The notes below the pieces were generated by a model. The model did not search any database and was not told the DNA's origin. It worked only from the letters and a program-made list of their open reading frames with translations. 64,000 nt of DNA from Acholoe squamosa (lineage: Eukaryota; Annelida; Polychaeta; Phyllodocida; Polynoidae). Numbering within the stretch: the first letter of the stretch is position 1; the number at the start of each line of letters is the position of its first letter. Positions 42,901 to 48,900 of the stretch are shown here, one piece after another. The position numbers and the translations under genes were made by a program. Location: the NCBI GenBank assembly GCA_949317995.1, contig OX439040.1, positions 76,729,972-76,793,971 on the forward strand, in the 5' to 3' direction.

Positions 42901-45900
42901 TATTAGTCGCAGCTTATTGGGTGTTAGCTGGAGTGGAGCTGGTTCTGGCGACATGCACTGATAAGCTGATAAGATGGGAACCCGCATGTCCCTGGAAGTG
43001 GATGTTATCCAAGGTACCGATCATGACAATGCCTTATCAGTATGTTTTGCCACTTTTGGCACAACCAGCCGGATTCAAAATGGTGTACCCATTGGATATG
43101 GGTCTAGGCTCCTATAGACCATTTCAGACAGTTGGTGTGGCGTATATGCTGGCTTTACTTATGTAGACTATACTGCCACACCGTCCATAGAATTCATGCT
43201 AGAAATATTAAAAGTTCTAAAAAAAGATGAAACATTTTCTTTCAGGAAGAGAGTTGAGATGATGGAGGAGTCTTGGAACAGACGTGAGCAGCGGTAAGTT
43301 CTATTTACTGAATTCTGAATCTGAAATGGTTTAGAAACAGAATATTACTTTTATGGAAACCTATTACTTTTCCCAGTATATAAACCTCAGTATTCAAGCT
43401 TACCGTACCCTTGTGTTCAAGGGGCCCGGCAGTCTTTGATTTGGCGGCCTCAGTTTTAGTGCTTAAGTGTTATTTCACCATTACCCCCGCGGTTATTTGG
43501 GACCGGCGCTTATTTAAAATCCCAGCGCTTAAACACGACGATAAGGTAGGTTATGACACATAGAAAAAAATAAAATGAAAATATACTATCTGCTGACAGG
43601 ACTATAATTATTTGTTATACTTTGCTATTCTGAATACAGGTTACGGGAGGAGAGTGAGTTTTTGGTGACTCAGGGACAGAAGAAAGCCGAGATGGTGGAA
43701 CAGGAGAAATCGGACCTGGTCGAGGCACACCTCCGCAAACAGGACATCTGGGACCGAGAACACCGTGCCGAGATAGAGCGACTACGTGAACAACATAGGT
43801 AGGTATAGAGCCATATCAACTGCCCAAGGATGGACCATCCTTGCCATTTTTATCCATTTTTCCCCCATAGAAATGTATCATGGTGAATTGAATGGATGGA
43901 GTGCATGGATAGTCCGTCCTCGGGCAGTGAATGTGGCCGTTATGATTCTAGTTTCAACCAAAGACTGAAAGAACCATGTATTACTTACTCCTACACTTAA
44001 CAATTTAATCATTGTCAGGTTGGACCTAGACGGCGTCCGTAAGGAGCACGAGGCCTCCTTAGAGCGGCTACGTCGTGCCAAGGAGGCTGAGATCGAGGCG
44101 GTCACCAACCAACACTCGACCACCGAGAACCTCCGCGGTGTGCTGGACCAAATCTCAGTTAACACACGCGGCCTTAACGACCTCCAGAACCAGGTCCAGC
44201 TAAAACACAACCTGTCCCTGGATGAACGCGAGGTGGCGGCACGCAGCCGGGACGAACAGCTCAAAGGTATGTGTACCGTAATTTCCCTTGCATGAAGCAC
44301 CACTATAGCATCTATGTGGTGCTTATGTATAGTAGGTATGAATACCTGTCTAGGTGTGAAGACAGGTGTGAGTGGTACTGAGGTACACTGTACTACATCA
44401 CTTATCATTGTACAGCTTGGAGGAGGGGAGGGGGGTGCTGCTTATTATGAACAAAAGGTTGCCACACACAGCCGTGATGAGCAGTTCAAAGGTACAATGC
44501 CCTCCAAAATTGTAAGCATCTGGTCATATTCTTACCTCAAAATTATCTCCCCTCCTAGCGCTCCATGACCGGCTAGAACGGCAGCACCATGATAACGAGC
44601 AGGAGCGTGCGCGTCTACAGGGACTCCTCAGTAAACTGGAGGCACAACTCACCGAACAGGTCCGCAGTAACGAAGAGGTGAGTGCACCGTAAACATTTAG
44701 GCCACCCTTTAAAATATAGTCATTTTCCGTCCATAGGCCTGGTGGGTAGGAAAAATGATTTTCAGAGGTCTGTTTCTTTCTTTTTTCTTTCTTTTTTCTT
44801 ATCTTGATCTTTTTAGCTCAAGATTCTAGGTTTCCAACGTATCGATTTTAGAACTTGATGGCCCTGCCCGCCATGTTAATGAAAAATAAACGTTCTCCTC
44901 CCTCCCTCAAACCACCCTCTGGACAGGAAATGGATATAATTTTAAGGGTGGCCTTAAATTAAAATCAGTCTTGTCGGCGAGCATTGTATATGCACCTTAG
45001 GCCTTTGAACTTTACTTGGCAAAATGTAGCCCATTCTCTATAAGATATGAAAACAAATCTAAACTAACCTATTTCCTTTTATCATGTTATCTGAAGCACA
45101 CATTTTATCAGGCCTTAAAAATATGATTACCCAGTATGTCACAAATTTATCTTATTTTAGATCATTCTGACTTAGACATGCCTATAGGTTTACTCAGACT
45201 TCCTTTCTCAGATCAAAATTTTGTAGTAATTGGCAAAGAATTTAGAATTTTTCACTACATTAACGCTGAAATTGTGTGTGTTTGCAGGAGAAATGGCGAG
45301 TACGTCAGGAGGAGGGACGTCTCCAGGCGGCTCAGGACGCGCTGGAGAAGGAGAAGTCTGTCGTCCTGCAGCAACTTAAACGTGACCGCGAGAACATTCA
45401 GAAGTCTAAGGTGATCTTTAAACCCTTGAACACTTTAAGAGCCGCTGAACACAGGAATGCATCATGCCCATTGGTCGTCGTGACGGACCAATGAAGTCCT
45501 GGCGAGTCTGCTCGTCAGGACTTCATTGGAGCATAATGCAGACCCTCAGGGACTGTATTAATCCTAGTAGGGTTAGCATACTGCATCCATGCATTATGAC
45601 GACCAAGGGATTTCACTCGAAAGTCCAGAATTTTTGGCAACCTTGGCTTGAGAGTGGGTGAATTTTTCCACAAATTTATGATTAAATGTCAATTAGAAAT
45701 CATGTAGATATCAGTCCTAGTTTTCTGTGAACTGTAAATTTATTCTAAACAGGACCAGTTACTGGATGAGCAGAAGACTGTTCTAGCTCAGTTATACGAG
45801 GAGCGACGACAGTTGGCGCAGGAGCGGGCTGCGTTTGACATGGACTCCAAACTTAACACGGAAAAGGCACAGCGGGAAAATATGAAAAACGTCAAGGTAT

Positions 45901-48900
45901 GTACATCACTGGTAGAGTTGATATTTGTACTTAACAGGTTAGACCACCCAAAGGTTAGAGCTTACACTTAGGATCAAACTCTTGTCTAGGAGAAACCTTG
46001 TATCTAGACTGTCGTCATGTTCAGCACTGAATTTTCATATTAAAAGAGGTTTTCTCTTCTTTTTCTAAAAAATAAAGATATGAAAAGTCACATTCCTGTA
46101 TGGTATTGAAATGAAATTAAACAGATCTTCCTGTAACCTAAACCCATGGATAATTTAATTCAATATTGTGTATAAATAATATAATATTTGCACCAAACTT
46201 CAACAGACGGGGGCTGAGTTGGAGGGCTCCGTGCGCATCATTAACGATGAGAAGGGGCGGTTAGCACAACAGCTGGATGAGCTACGTACGGATCGGGAAC
46301 AGCTCTCTAAGGAACGGGCAGAGCTGGAACAACAACAACACGACCTGAACGTGGAGAAAGAAAAACTAGAGACGATCGCCTTACAAGTCAGACAAAGGTC
46401 AAAGGACATAGAGGACATGTGCTTGGTGAGTGTGTGTATTAGAGGTCAGACAGAGGTCAAAGGACATAGAGGATATGTGCTTGGTGAGTGTATGTGTATT
46501 AGAGGTCAGACAGAGGTCAAGGGACATAGAGGATATGTGCTTGGTGAGTGTATGTATATTAGAGGTCAAACAAAGGACATAGAGGATATGTGCTTGGTGA
46601 GTGTATGTATATTAGAGGACATTAGAGGTCAGACAGGGGTCAGATGACATAGAGGACATGTGTTTGGTGAGTGTATATGTATTAGAGGTCACACAGAGGT
46701 CAAAGGACATAGAAGAAATACATGTGCTTGGTGAGTGTCTGTATATAAAAGGTCAGACAGAAGTCAAAGGACTTTGAGGACATGTGCTTGGTGAGTGTAA
46801 TTGTATACCACTCTCCCAGCAGAGCCCTTCATGTCCCAAATCTGTGAATTCCTAAAGGCCACTATTTTATGCTACATCATGGCAGAGAAATGATTAATCC
46901 AACTGGAAGCGATTAATGTGGAGTTTTTTGTGCCTTATTCTCTGTGGACATTGTCACTAAAACCACCCCATAATGTCTCAGATGGTTCTATATTTTGATG
47001 TCCTTGTTCCACAGATGGCGGCTCAGGCGCGGGAGGCAGGTGAGACGGCACTGAGTGAGGCACGTCGTCTGGAGGGAGATCAAGTCCAACGTCTGTCCGC
47101 GATACAAGCCCAGCTCCAGACGCTGCACACCAAGGAACGACAAATAGCACAGGTACGTCTTCTATACACTGTGCGCATGGCAACAGATAGCACTGGCACA
47201 CTCACAATTTCTCATCTTTTAAATTTTTTCTTTGAAGGATTAGTCCTTAATACCTTATGTTTTTGTCTTACACTACCTTGGGCCAGTCCTGAGTAGTATT
47301 TATCCCCGATGATAATGTAATCACAATTTTTTTTTTGTCTTTTTTTTTCCAAAGCTAAATAGACTACAGTGCAGACAAGCTTTTGGCCTATGTATGAGCC
47401 TATTCCATGAGTGCTCAACATTTTCAGGCTATCACATCATCACTTTTTGGGAAAGATCGAGCACTAAGCTTTCAATTTGTATGCATATAAGAATGTCCTG
47501 GGAACCTTTGAAATTGTCTCCATGCATTTCTCATAAATTTTCTAAAGATTTAAGAACCTTCCATCACCAACTTTAATATTTTAAACCCCTGCACCGCTTT
47601 CATCATTTTTTACCTTTGTACAATTTCACTATGTCCGATATGATGTTTCCCTTACAGGAGCGACTGAGTCTTGCCAAGGAGAGACAGAACATCGAGGCTA
47701 ACGCTAAGTCCTTGATGTGTGTGTCGTGTCGGACCCCAGTGAGGGACACGTCAGGCCCCGGACTCATCGTAAACAATCCTGTACAGTCTGCACAGGGTGA
47801 GTCTAGTGGCTGATCAAGGTTTTGGAAATGGAGGGGGCCGCCCCTGCTTTGGGTAAAAGGAGGGACGCACGCCCTATTTTGGCAAAATATTGAAAGCTAA
47901 TTGAAATCTTAACTAATGGTAGTTCTTGGACCCGGACACTTTTGGCTACTACTTCGTATAGTAAACCATACTATTTGTTGAATTGGATTTCCATGGAATC
48001 CAATTCAATTGCATGTATCAGTCTGTGCTAAAATTTTGTCCACGTCCTCCTCATAGCCTGACATATTCTTGCCATGGTCCCCTAGTCTATTTCTTCTTTC
48101 TCATAGCAATGGTTTAGTACGAAGATCTCACCAACTAATCCTAGCAAAAGCCCTATGCAAGTCATGGCTGAGCACTCTCAAGAAGCAATCAGATTGAATT
48201 ATATACTTCTACTACACCCCAGGCACGTCTAGGCCGTGTGTATTGCCTGGTCACGGCTCACCAGTCCCAAGAAGCTATCAAATTGAACTGTATACTTCTA
48301 CTACACCCAGGTCTGTCTAGGCCGTCTCTATTGCCTGGTCACGGCTCACCAGTCCCAAGAAGCTATCAGATTGAATCATAATCATTAACAAGGACAATAC
48401 AATTCATCTCAGCTACGCTGAGCTTAACTCAAAAAATCAAATGCAGGCGTCCTCGTTTAGATTGGCATATGTCCAAGGCCCCCAAATGACTTTACTAGAC
48501 AGCTGACCTCTCCAACTCAGCTTTAGAATCCTGAACAAGTAACCAATGGATAATTCATGACGAGTGTGTGTTAGTGAAGGCTAATGACACGAGGCCGTAG
48601 GCCGAGTGTCATTAGCCTTTGCTAACACACACAAGTCATGAATTATCCATTGACTACTTATTTTATACCACGAAACCAATAAATAATCAATAGAATACCA
48701 ATAAATTCAAGTTGAAAACAAAAATTATTCCCCCTCCCCGGGACTCGAAGCCAGCCATAGTGTGTGTACAGGTACATACACCTCCTCGCCGGGCAGCGGA
48801 CAGCGACAGCGCCCGTCTCGGCTAGGCTTGGCAGCGGCACACGGCGAAAAATAGTGTACATACACCTCGTCGCCCGGCAGCGGACAGCTAAAGCTTTGAA

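Noticed and set aside
44314..44568. Extra FBF1 exon containing the duplicated RDEQFKG segment
   Set aside because: The nearest acceptor (TACAG before CTTGGAGG) is in the wrong phase and reaches a stop.
46219..46647. FBF1 exon 25 extended as one long exon through the repeat
   Set aside because: The frame stays open only because the exon-derived repeat is copied; the first donor is strong and matches the family's exon end.
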